A stretch of 21,393 nucleotides of DNA, from IMG/VR virus record IMGVR_UViG_3300024348_002953, positions 1 to 21,393 of that record; one strand, written 5' to 3'. The DNA is from a virus. Of this stretch, positions 1-7,366 are shown piece by piece (position 1 is the stretch's first letter; every line of letters starts with the position of its first letter). The notes below the pieces were generated by a model that was not told where the DNA came from, ran no database searches, and saw nothing but the letters and a program-made list of their open reading frames with translations. The position numbers and the translations under genes were made by a program.

Positions 1-2367
1 ACAATCAAAATAAGCAGTAAAATCAAAAGTTTCACAATTTACAGGACTTGGCGTAGGTGTTGGACATGGTCCACTTGTAAAGTTGTTGGCTGAAATATCA
101 GGACAAACTGAATCACAAGGTGTTGTTCCTGACAATAAACAAGAACCACCCAAACTTGAACTTAAACACCACTGATTACCTGTATTATAGACATAACCTG
201 TAGTTGTTCCATCTCCAACATAATAATTGTATGTGTTATAAGTTCCTGTTAATGCGTAATTACCACTATATCCTGATAAAGTAGATAATGTAGTGTTGAA
301 GCAATAAGTAGATGAACATGGTCCACCGCTAGGAGTTACTGTTGGAGTATTTGTCGGAGTTGGTGTTTGAGTTGATGTAGTGGTTGGTGTGGGTGTAGGT
401 GTCGGACATGACCCAGCACCTGTGAAAACACTACCAACTGAAGAATATAATGGTCCTGTAGCAACATAAGTTAGAACCGTCGCATATCCATTAAAGTATG
501 GTCCACTAATCTGATAAACATCACCAACAATTAAAGTACCTGGTACATATTCAAATCTAAATTGATTTGATGGGTTACCACACTCCTCAAATAAATAAAC
601 ATCATAAGGTTCTGTTTGAGTTGGTGTCGGTGTACTTGTATTAGTCGGAGTTACTGTCGGTGTTTTAGTATTGGTAGGGGTAATTGTCGGAGTTGGAGTT
701 GTAGTTGTGGTTGGAGTTGTAGTTGGAGTTGGTGTATTGGTTACGGTTGGGGTTGGTGTTGGTACAGACAAACAAGTCAAACAATCATCATATGGTGTTT
801 TATTAAAAATAGTATCAACAGGACTTAAACCACTTTCACCATCAAAAGTATAACATCCTTCAGGTGTTGAGCCCGCAAAAGTATAGTAGAATACGTCACC
901 TATTGAAGGTAAAAATGCACCATAATTAACAATATATGTCGTTGATGTGTCACAAGAAGTTATTGAGATTACAGTATCACAAGGATTTGACGTAACACAA
1001 TCACCACAACTAGTATAATCAACAGGGTCTATAGTATCACCCCCACCAGGATTCCAAGTATAACTTATATTTGTTAATGGAATATTTGTTACAACCTGCC
1101 AACAAGTACTAATTGAACCACCACTAAAAGTTAAATATTTAAATTGACCCAAAGTAAGTCCTAAATCAGTATTTGAGAAAATTCTTAGTGTTTCTGTACT
1201 ACAACATCCCGTTAAATAATAATTGTAGAACGGTGATTTAGTTGGAGTCACACTTGGTGTATTTGTAGGTGTTTCAGTATTTGTGGGTGTTGGAGTCTCT
1301 GTTGGGGTATTTGTAGGTGTTTCAGTATTTGTAGGTGTTGGAGTCTCTGTTGGGGTATTTGCGGGTGTTTCAGTATTAGTTGGCGTAGGTGTTGGAGTCT
1401 CCGTTTCAGTTGGTGTTGGGGTAGGGGTTAAATCAACACAACATCCTCCAAGTGAATAACTACTTAAAAAAGAACCAGGACTTGATTGTGAATCAATTAT
1501 ATTATCATCTTGATAATAATATAATAATGAAGCTGAAAATTGATTTGCAAGTACACATACACTATCCACGTAATTACCAGCAACAGAATATGATTCATCA
1601 ACTTGAGGATTTGGGTTAGTACAAGTGTTATATTGATAAAAAATTACACCATCTAAACTTGGGTTAGTATTACCCGATGCAGAATTTAAATCTGTTTGAT
1701 TAACATTAACACTAACATACTGACAACTACATGGTGTTACTGATGGTGTATTTGTTGATGTAATAGTAGGAGTTGGAGTTTCAGTAGGTGTTATGGTTGG
1801 TGTTACGGTCGGTGTTGGTGTTGGACATGGTACTTCATTATCAACAATACAAGCATCACAATCAATATACGGTGAACTAAAAAAGTCATCTATAGGATTC
1901 CACACATATGTCGGATATCCTATTTGCGGTCCGACAACCGTAAAACAATTATTTTGATTTGTATTATCCCAAACAACATATATAATATCACCAGGATTTA
2001 ACGATAATACGGGTCCCGAAAGGATTTCAAGTGTTGAACCATCACAACAACCTGTAAGATAATATGAATTATAAACACCACTAGTTGTAGGTGTTTGAGT
2101 TAGAGTAGGAGTTGGCGTTGGAGTTTCAGTTGTGGTTGGTGTTGGTGTGGTTATCGTGGCAAGACAAGTTGGACAATCGGGATATGGTGTTTTCCCTGAA
2201 ATAGTATCAACAGGAGTGGTACCTGGACCATCGTATGTATAACAACCATCAGGCGTTGACCCAGTTAAGGAAAAAAAGTTAACCTCACCAAGTGTTAATA
2301 CAGGTCCAACCAAATTAACCTCATACGAGATTGCGGTATCACACGATGTTATTATTATTACTGCCAT
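1..2367 (-). CDS. Modular Cys-rich protein with Thr-Pro mucin-like linkers, probable virion fibre/adhesin (C-terminus beyond window)
   Basis: The minus-strand frame is open from the ATG at 2367 to the window edge: 789 residues with no stop. An in-frame stop lies upstream (2400-2398) with no other ATG between, so the start is firm. There is no signal peptide or membrane segment. Small modules alternate with Thr-Pro linkers at about residues 72-93, 179-211, 313-380, 535-586, 653-679 and 766-774. Two module types occur twice. Type A (about 9-68 and 458-532) carries CDT at its start, then GSTP[DE]GCYT[YF]DG and PVDTI. Type B (about 95-173 and 382-457) carries YYLTGCC. All four end in a C-x-x-C pair (C65/C68, C170/C173, C454/C457, C529/C532). 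I recognise no named domain. Lack of a secretion signal and the collagen-like fibre nearby suggest a phage structural protein. The Thr-Pro stalks are plausible O-glycosylation targets for the adjacent cassette; that is inference. Confidence 0.85.
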   Translation of the reverse strand, partial: MAVIIITSCDTAISYEVNLVGPVLTLGEVNFFSLTGSTPDGCYTYDGPGTTPVDTISGKTPYPDCPTCLATITTPTPTTTETPTPTPTLTQTPTTSGVYNSYYLTGCCDGSTLEILSGPVLSLNPGDIIYVVWDNTNQNNCFTVVGPQIGYPTYVWNPIDDFFSSPYIDCDACIVDNEVPCPTPTPTVTPTITPTETPTPTITSTNTPSVTPCSCQYVSVNVNQTDLNSASGNTNPSLDGVIFYQYNTCTNPNPQVDESYSVAGNYVDSVCVLANQFSASLLYYYQDDNIIDSQSSPGSFLSSYSLGGCCVDLTPTPTPTETETPTPTPTNTETPANTPTETPTPTNTETPTNTPTETPTPTNTETPTNTPSVTPTKSPFYNYYLTGCCSTETLRIFSNTDLGLTLGQFKYLTFSGGSISTCWQVVTNIPLTNISYTWNPGGGDTIDPVDYTSCGDCVTSNPCDTVISITSCDTSTTYIVNYGAFLPSIGDVFYYTFAGSTPEGCYTFDGESGLSPVDTIFNKTPYDDCLTCLSVPTPTPTVTNTPTPTTTPTTTTTPTPTITPTNTKTPTVTPTNTSTPTPTQTEPYDVYLFEECGNPSNQFRFEYVPGTLIVGDVYQISGPYFNGYATVLTYVATGPLYSSVGSVFTGAGSCPTPTPTPTTTSTQTPTPTNTPTVTPSGGPCSSTYCFNTTLSTLSGYSGNYALTGTYNTYNYYVGDGTTTGYVYNTGNQWCLSSSLGGSCLLSGTTPCDSVCPDISANNFTSGPCPTPTPSPVNCETFDFTAYFDC
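1260..1403. repeat. 48-bp tandem repeat encoding a Thr-Pro linker
   Basis: Two almost perfect 48-bp copies start at 1260 and 1308. A third, degenerate copy starts at 1356 and carries about 6 extra bases. The unit encodes a 16-residue peptide of the type [16 protein letters not shown], read on the minus strand inside the modular protein, and forms its longest linker. The near-identity at DNA level, including third codon positions, points to recent slippage or unequal recombination. Confidence 0.8.
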
Positions 2368-2452
2368 TTGTACTATAAATAACTCGATGATGAGTTTTTA
2401 TACAATTTAAAAATAGAAATGTTAAAAGATAAATAAACACACCCTTAAACTA

Positions 2453-2460
2453 TATTTATA
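2453..2460 (-). promoter_or_regulatory. Candidate T4-like late promoter (TATAAATA) for the modular protein gene
   Basis: On the minus strand the octamer TATAAATA, identical to the -10-like core of T4-type phage late promoters, ends about 85 bases before the ATG at 2367, in the 97-bp gap between the divergent modular protein and the 57-residue gene. A second TATAAATA lies on the plus strand at 2374-2381, pointing toward the 57-residue gene. In DNA this AT-rich the octamer can occur by chance; the position upstream of a likely structural gene is what makes it credible. Confidence 0.35.
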
Positions 2461-2464
2461 TTAT

Positions 2465-2638
2465 ATGAAGCTTATTAAGACAATAGAGAAAATTATCAAA
2501 GAAGCCGAGGAAGCATACAATGTTGCCTTGGAGTCTGTGGTTAATGAAAAAGAATTGGAGCGTCTTGAAAAGAACTATCGAGATAGTCTCAAACTAATGA
2601 GGACTTTTAATCAAATTAAAAAGACTAAATTAGACTAA
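2465..2638 (+). CDS. Small charged helical protein, 57 aa, unknown function
   Basis: This is the only plus-strand gene I support. The ATG at 2465 opens a 57-codon frame ending in TAA at 2636-2638, four bases before the stop of the convergent TibC-like gene. The product starts MKLIKTIEKI and is rich in Lys, Glu and Leu with no helix breaker (no Pro or Gly), so it should be one long amphipathic helix or coiled coil. There are no Cys residues and no membrane segment. It fills the only gap between the cassette and the modular protein and does not overlap a minus-strand gene, which favours a real gene. No family is recognised. The leader is AT-rich without a Shine-Dalgarno site. A plus-strand TATAAATA at 2374-2381 could serve it. 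Confidence 0.55.
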   Translation: MKLIKTIEKIIKEAEEAYNVALESVVNEKELERLEKNYRDSLKLMRTFNQIKKTKLD

Positions 2639-2642
2639 TTAT

Positions 2643-3818
2643 TTACATCAATAGATGTTGAATCTGTTCAATTACCATGTCAGAAGTAATTGATTTATGA
2701 CATTCAAATTGTCTTTCAGTTCCTTTATGTTCGGGACACCAATACCAATCACCTTTATCAAACTTAAACATAGGATTATTCCAACACCCATTACATACTT
2801 TATTATTTGTAATTCGAGTAGAATTAATTGTAAATTCATGGTCAGATTCAGTAAAATTAGAAATCATTACAACATGTTTACCTAACCCCCAACTTAACCA
2901 AGACAATCCGCTTGATAATCCAATAACAAATTCACTATGATGAATTACATTCATGGTATTCATCATTGAATCATCTTTTAAATTAATCACTCCATCAATT
3001 TTATCACCATCCTTTGAAATGTTAACTATAAGGTAACCTAAACCTTTTAAGTACTTCACAAGTTCAGTCCACCCATTAGGATTATTCCATAACTTACAAC
3101 CTGCAGTTGAGTTTGTTGCAATACAAATATATTTCTCATTGTAAGGTCGTTTTTTTGGTTCAAAATAAACTTTAGATTGTAATTCTTTAAATTCTAATCC
3201 CAATATATTTGTAATCGCCTTTTGAAGTGGTATTGATGATGGGTATTTTGGTTCTCGGTCTTTATCGTAAAACCATCCCACATTAAACATACCGTGAATA
3301 TTATGTACCACACCTCCAGGTGGGGTAAACAATATGTTTGGGTATGATTTTTCAAAAAAATAATTATAAAAAGTAGAAACTATCAATTCACATTCATTAA
3401 CTTTTCTAAATTCTTCACAGTATGGAACCCATGATATTGTATCCCCCAAAGATGATGAATCAAACGCAATATAAACTCTTTTACCCTTAAAGTTGATTGT
3501 ATCTTGTGTGACTAATTTTGATTCATAATAAATTTCATATCGTATTCCATTGTAATATTTTCTACTTAATTTAGAATACATATTATTCTTTAATGTTGTC
3601 TCATACAATAATGTATCGTCTTTATCAAAAAATTTTACTAAAAATTCTTTATCCTCATCTGTTTTAAGATTCAAATAAAATCCATCAATGTGATTCCAAT
3701 TAACACTAATTTTTGGTAACACCTCGTCACCAAAAGATGTTATATATTGGTTTCTAAATTCCAAACCTGATGGTGAGGACATGTCATACTCTGTATCGTT
3801 AATTTTCAATGTATTCAT
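2643..3818 (-). CDS. TibC/Aah-type protein O-heptosyltransferase (BAHT family)
   Basis: The 391-residue product matches the architecture of bacterial autotransporter heptosyltransferases such as TibC (about 400 residues). It has an N-terminal beta domain (about 35-112), a GT-B core of the GT9 type with SLGDT at 123-127 and GLSSGLSWLSWG at 300-311, and a C-terminal four-cysteine finger, C342-x2-C345, C361 and C373 (CNGC, CPEHKG, ECHKS). In TibC such cysteines bind iron. TibC and Aah transfer heptose from ADP-heptose to Ser/Thr on repetitive adhesins. I start at 3818, not at the in-frame ATG at 3875, because that would overlap the upstream dioxygenase gene by 53 bp, while 3818 follows its stop by four bases. 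It is the last gene of the cassette. Its substrate could be the Ser/Thr-rich fibre proteins on either side (inference). No ADP-heptose synthesis genes are present, so the donor would come from the host or from elsewhere in the genome; a different sugar donor is possible. Confidence 0.82.
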   Translation of the reverse strand: MNTLKINDTEYDMSSPSGLEFRNQYITSFGDEVLPKISVNWNHIDGFYLNLKTDEDKEFLVKFFDKDDTLLYETTLKNNMYSKLSRKYYNGIRYEIYYESKLVTQDTINFKGKRVYIAFDSSSLGDTISWVPYCEEFRKVNECELIVSTFYNYFFEKSYPNILFTPPGGVVHNIHGMFNVGWFYDKDREPKYPSSIPLQKAITNILGLEFKELQSKVYFEPKKRPYNEKYICIATNSTAGCKLWNNPNGWTELVKYLKGLGYLIVNISKDGDKIDGVINLKDDSMMNTMNVIHHSEFVIGLSSGLSWLSWGLGKHVVMISNFTESDHEFTINSTRITNNKVCNGCWNNPMFKFDKGDWYWCPEHKGTERQFECHKSITSDMVIEQIQHLLM

Positions 3819-3822
3819 ATTT

Positions 3823-4608
3823 TTAATCTTGGTCTTTTTTATAAAATCTTTTACTTTCAGGTTGGTACCATTCATCCAATGATGCTGGAACTCTTGAGTG
3901 ATAACCTAATAATTGTTGTAATTCAAAACTAAACTCATCAATTTTATCATATCCAATTGCTCTTGGATAATCCAATAATTGTTTCATAAATGATTTACTA
4001 ACAGTAATTGGAATTGCTCTTCTATGGTCTTGAGTGGTGTTTGGTGCCGATGAATGCCAAACATTAGCATTAAAAATTAACATGTCACCTTTTTTTCCAA
4101 CCGCTTGGATTGCGGTTTGAAAAAATTCCTCGTCACTTGGTTTTCTTTTATTTAAATGAGAGTATGGTAATAGATATGTCCCACCATTTTCAATAGTAAA
4201 ATCATCGACCATTAACAAACAATTTAACATTATTGGGAAATCGCCAGAATAAAATCTTAAATCTCTGTGAACAATTGCCGAGAAATTTGGTTGGTTTGGT
4301 AGATTGTCTAAACCACTGAACGAATTAATAATACATTTACTATCAAAAAAAGATTCAGATAAAAACTTAAAAAATCCCGTATTTTGGAGTTCCTCTAAAA
4401 AACTAATAAAGATAGGATTACTCAATAAAACATGGAGAGCAACTCCATCAGTATGGATGTCATTACCATTATTTAATTGAGTTTGTCGATGTTCAATAAA
4501 AGCTTTATCCAAACCATTTCTTAATAAATCTAACCAATTATCATCAATTAAATTTCGAATAATTGTATAACCTTGGTCTTTTAATTCAATAATATTTTCT
4601 GTTTTCAT
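3823..4608 (-). CDS. PhyH-type Fe(II)/2-oxoglutarate-dependent dioxygenase
   Basis: The 261-residue product has the signature of phytanoyl-CoA dioxygenase-like enzymes: an N-terminal GYTIIRNLID segment (13-22), the iron-binding H114-x-D116 pair (VHRDLRF), the phrase GGTYLLPYSH (142-151), a distal iron ligand H185 in VWHSSAPN, and a 2-oxoglutarate-binding arginine (R196 or R197 in HRRAIPI). All catalytic positions are kept, so it should be active as a hydroxylase. Substrate is unknown; in this setting it probably hydroxylates a sugar, a lipid carrier or a residue of the modified protein. Its ATG overlaps the TGA of the preceding acyltransferase gene (ATGA, 4608-4605), indicating translational coupling. 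The heptosyltransferase gene follows four bases after its stop. Confidence 0.85.
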   Translation of the reverse strand: MKTENIIELKDQGYTIIRNLIDDNWLDLLRNGLDKAFIEHRQTQLNNGNDIHTDGVALHVLLSNPIFISFLEELQNTGFFKFLSESFFDSKCIINSFSGLDNLPNQPNFSAIVHRDLRFYSGDFPIMLNCLLMVDDFTIENGGTYLLPYSHLNKRKPSDEEFFQTAIQAVGKKGDMLIFNANVWHSSAPNTTQDHRRAIPITVSKSFMKQLLDYPRAIGYDKIDEFSFELQQLLGYHSRVPASLDEWYQPESKRFYKKDQD

Positions 4609-5270
4609 TTTAAAAATTTTTCACCTGTGTTTCTATTTCTAATTATTTTTGCGGGATTACCGTAAGCCAAAACATTATCAGGTAATGACTTAACCACTAA
4701 ACTTCCCGCTCCAACTACGGTGTTTTCCCCTATTTCTAATCTATCTAATACTGTCACACCTAAAGTTAGTGCAGAGTATTTACCCAACTTAACATAACCG
4801 CCAGTTACAGAACCAGCAGATATGCTGGCAAAATCTGAAATAATACAATCATGTTCTACTTGGGCACCTGTTGCGAAAAATGTAAAATCACCTATTACCG
4901 ATTTAGGATTAAATATACATCCAGCCATTACAACTATTCCGTCCCCTAATGTTACATTATTACCTATTACAACTGATGGATGAATAGCATTAACAAAGTT
5001 AAAGTCAGGTACTAAAGACCTTATTTGTTGAGATACATTATATCTTCCCCAATTATCTCCGATGGAAATTACGCCTCCATATATTTCATATTCTTTAACT
5101 AATTCAGATAAATTTTCTTGTCTACCAATCACTTTATATCCAAATCTTTCAGAACCAATATCATGAACAGAATCAATAATACCTACAATATTGTATTTAT
5201 TTTCTTTTTCAATGATATCAATCGTATAGTGGGCTTGGTTACCCCCTCCAATTAAAACTATATTCTTCAT
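4605..5270 (-). CDS. NeuD/PglD-type sugar O- or N-acyltransferase (left-handed beta-helix)
   Basis: The 221-residue product begins with a Rossmann-like nucleotide-sugar-binding half (MKNIVLIGGGNQAH, G8-G10), followed from about residue 95 by hexapeptide repeats forming a left-handed beta-helix, and ends with the family signature YGNPAKIIR (203-211). H140 in VEHDC matches the catalytic base of PglD. Family members transfer acetyl from acetyl-CoA to a sialic acid or to an amino sugar such as UDP-4-amino-4,6-dideoxy-GlcNAc. I use the ATG at 5270, which forms an ATGA overlap with the stop of the fucosyltransferase gene, rather than the ATG at 5282. The cassette also carries a DegT aminotransferase and an SDR enzyme, which fits N-acetylation of an amino sugar. 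Confidence 0.88.
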   Translation of the reverse strand: MKNIVLIGGGNQAHYTIDIIEKENKYNIVGIIDSVHDIGSERFGYKVIGRQENLSELVKEYEIYGGVISIGDNWGRYNVSQQIRSLVPDFNFVNAIHPSVVIGNNVTLGDGIVVMAGCIFNPKSVIGDFTFFATGAQVEHDCIISDFASISAGSVTGGYVKLGKYSALTLGVTVLDRLEIGENTVVGAGSLVVKSLPDNVLAYGNPAKIIRNRNTGEKFLK

Positions 5271-6055
5271 ATTACAACCCATTCATTACAAATAACATCA
5301 TTAATCGATAAATGAGAATATAACACCCCAAACCAATTTTTAGGCATAATAACTTTTTTATCAATATTTTTATTTAACCAAGCACCCCACCAACTAAAGG
5401 TAGAATTACATATTATATTATTCTTACATAGTGACATTAAATACAAATCCTGATAATCAGTATTACCCTCAATTATAACTTTGTTTTCAATAAAATCAAA
5501 GTTTTCTTTACACCATTCAAGGTCATCAGAGAAAATTAAATATTTCTTATCGTGACCCATTTCATTATAAGCGTTAATGTAATAATCAATACTTTGTACT
5601 TTATGATAATCTTGTAGATTTAAATAATCACCTCTTCTAACATGAATAGAACAACTATTAGGATGATTAATTAAATCCAAATATTTTTCATTTAATTCAT
5701 CCTTATTTTTTTCATCAATCTCAAACAAATCTAAAATTTCATTTCGATAATTTTTAAAATATTTTTCACTACCAAAGTAACCAAATATTTTAACATTATC
5801 ATCTATTTTAGGGATTTCATTGTACTCAGTTCCATATTCATGAAAAGAAACAAAAGATGGTAATTTATCTGTAAAATTTATTTTTCTGAATATATTGTCA
5901 GCATATGTATGATAAGGTTTTTGTGGTACTGTACTATCAGAATAATCACATATAAACTCTTTTTTATCCCTCAAAGATAGTGAATACGCGGTACTAATTT
6001 GAAACATGTAATTACCGAGTCCGCCCATTAATCTACATGATACAACATGTTTCAT
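5267..6055 (-). CDS. GT11 family alpha-1,2-fucosyltransferase
   Basis: The 262-residue product carries the diagnostic GT11 features: N-terminal GGLGNYMFQ (11-19), the donor-binding motif HVRRGDY (138-144), IFSDD (174-178) and the C-terminal block NSTFSWWGAWLN (217-228). GT11 enzymes (FutC, WbsJ types) transfer L-fucose from GDP-fucose to O-2 of galactose in surface glycans. Length is slightly short of the usual 280-300 but no motif is missing. No GDP-fucose synthesis genes lie in the window, so the donor must come from the host or another phage locus. Its ATG overlaps the stop of the aminotransferase gene (ATGA at 6055-6052), and its own stop overlaps the acyltransferase start. Confidence 0.9.
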   Translation of the reverse strand: MKHVVSCRLMGGLGNYMFQISTAYSLSLRDKKEFICDYSDSTVPQKPYHTYADNIFRKINFTDKLPSFVSFHEYGTEYNEIPKIDDNVKIFGYFGSEKYFKNYRNEILDLFEIDEKNKDELNEKYLDLINHPNSCSIHVRRGDYLNLQDYHKVQSIDYYINAYNEMGHDKKYLIFSDDLEWCKENFDFIENKVIIEGNTDYQDLYLMSLCKNNIICNSTFSWWGAWLNKNIDKKVIMPKNWFGVLYSHLSINDVICNEWVVI

Positions 6056-6696
6056 TGTTGGTATATTTCAAATTTAGATAAGTCAGGATAAGGTAATTCC
6101 AAATCACTCATGTGTTTTTTGTTTCCTTTCAAATCATAAAATTGGGACATCATTAATAATCCTCTAGCCGCAAGTTCTGGCATCATATAAAAATTCCAAC
6201 CTAACATATCAAAATTATCATCATGATACGAACACTCTCGTCTACCACTAAATCTTGCACGTTTAAACCATAACATCGCTTTATGGTCATCAGTTATAAT
6301 CGCACCACCTTTACTTAATTTCAATGTTTTATATGGACCAGTAAATGAAAGACACATATGTGTTTTTGGAATATACATATCAGCAGTAAAACTTAGAGCA
6401 GAATCCCAAACATTACTTGGTGATAAAGGGTATGCCCCTTTAATGGTGTCTCCCTCTACAGGTGTAAAATTAACCTTAAATCCTGCGTGAATAATCTCAC
6501 AAGGAACAGATGGATAGGTTTTAGATGGACAATCAATTTTTTCTGATGTCAAACTTTTTTTTATGTTTTTTTCATAATATAATGCCAAAAATAACGCATT
6601 ACTCATGTTGTCTAACGCAATTGCATAAGGTGCTCCTGTGTAATCACACAGAGCCCTTTCAAAATCTTCAGTTATTTTATGTACTCCTTGTGCCAT
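6052..6696 (-). CDS. Shortened DegT/DnrJ/EryC1/StrS-type PLP aminotransferase
   Basis: The 214-residue product aligns in order with blocks of sugar aminotransferases: FERALCDYTGAPYAIALDNMS (12-32, the family's substrate/PLP phosphate region), a TYPSVPCEIIHAGF block (60-73), WDSALSF (97-103, with D98 at the place of the PLP ring-nitrogen Asp), SFTGPYKTL...GGAI (117-133, with K123 as the likely Schiff-base lysine) and GWNFYMMPELAARGL (166-180). Normal members have about 370 residues. Here the central stretch between the TY block and the Asp, and the C-terminal small domain, are mostly lost. The key Asp and Lys remain, so it may be a minimal enzyme or a partner subunit. The ATG at 6696 follows the upstream TAA by one base; an earlier TTG at 6714 is less likely. 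It would put an amino group on a keto-sugar. Confidence 0.8.
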   Translation of the reverse strand: MAQGVHKITEDFERALCDYTGAPYAIALDNMSNALFLALYYEKNIKKSLTSEKIDCPSKTYPSVPCEIIHAGFKVNFTPVEGDTIKGAYPLSPSNVWDSALSFTADMYIPKTHMCLSFTGPYKTLKLSKGGAIITDDHKAMLWFKRARFSGRRECSYHDDNFDMLGWNFYMMPELAARGLLMMSQFYDLKGNKKHMSDLELPYPDLSKFEIYQQ

Positions 6697-6697
6697 A

Positions 6698-7345
6698 TTA
6701 TTCGGGTTTTTCAAATATACTAATTATATCCATACCATTCCAAGCGTGTAATGGTTTAAATTGTATTTGGGTTTGGGAAACAATTTTCATTTTATTGTCT
6801 TCAACAAACCCTCTAAATTGTTCTGGTGACATATTCGCCCTTCCTCCAGAATTATCAAATGAGTTTTCACTACCACCATACAACCAAGAATGATGTATGA
6901 AAGCCTGACCACCTGGTTTTAACACTCTAAAAATTTCTTTAACATACTCTTCAGTCACATTAGCATGCATGTGAACAAAAGAATCAAATGAAAAAACCAA
7001 GTCTTGAGAGTTATCCCTAACTCCTGTTAATGTTTTACCATCATTAGTAAAATACGCCAAAACATGATGTCCTAGTTTTTCTTTAGTTTTTTCAATACAT
7101 AGTGAATTTAAATCAATTACAATTAATTCTGACGCCAATATTGATAAAAATTGAGTCATCCGACCAAAACCTGGTCCAATTTCTACTATTTTTTTACCTC
7201 TAAAATCTTTTATAAAATCAAAAATTTCTTTATTCCACAAATTTTCTGTTGTAATAAATGAACTTGACCATTCATTCCCACCTTCTAACCACATGCTTTT
7301 TTCATTCCACACTCTTTGTTCATCTATATTGTAAAACTTTTCCAT
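6698..7345 (-). CDS. Class I SAM-dependent methyltransferase (Methyltransf_11-like)
   Basis: The 215-residue product has a Rossmann methyltransferase core: motif I VEIGPGFGR (54-62), an acidic residue after strand 2 (VIDLN, D78) that binds the SAM ribose, motif IV-like DLVFSFDSFVHM (115-126) and the post-strand-4 LKPGGQAFIHHSW (142-154). The N-terminal 45 residues (YNIDEQRVWNEKSMWLEGG) look like a substrate cap. This type often methylates small molecules or sugars; the acceptor here is probably a hydroxyl or carboxyl on the cassette glycan (inference). It is separated by 21 bases from the upstream fused glycosyltransferase gene and by one base from the aminotransferase start downstream. Confidence 0.85.
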   Translation of the reverse strand: MEKFYNIDEQRVWNEKSMWLEGGNEWSSSFITTENLWNKEIFDFIKDFRGKKIVEIGPGFGRMTQFLSILASELIVIDLNSLCIEKTKEKLGHHVLAYFTNDGKTLTGVRDNSQDLVFSFDSFVHMHANVTEEYVKEIFRVLKPGGQAFIHHSWLYGGSENSFDNSGGRANMSPEQFRGFVEDNKMKIVSQTQIQFKPLHAWNGMDIISIFEKPE

Positions 7346-7366
7346 AAATAAATTATAACTACAAAT

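Noticed and set aside
616-853. Plus-strand open frames rich in Val-Gly or Cys-Trp
   Set aside because: They are the antisense of a Thr-Pro linker; the minus-strand frame is open over 789 codons here.
6697-6714. TTG start at 6714 for the aminotransferase, and likewise TTG at 15488 for the GT9-like gene
   Set aside because: Both would overlap the upstream gene, and an ATG lies one base after the upstream stop in each case.
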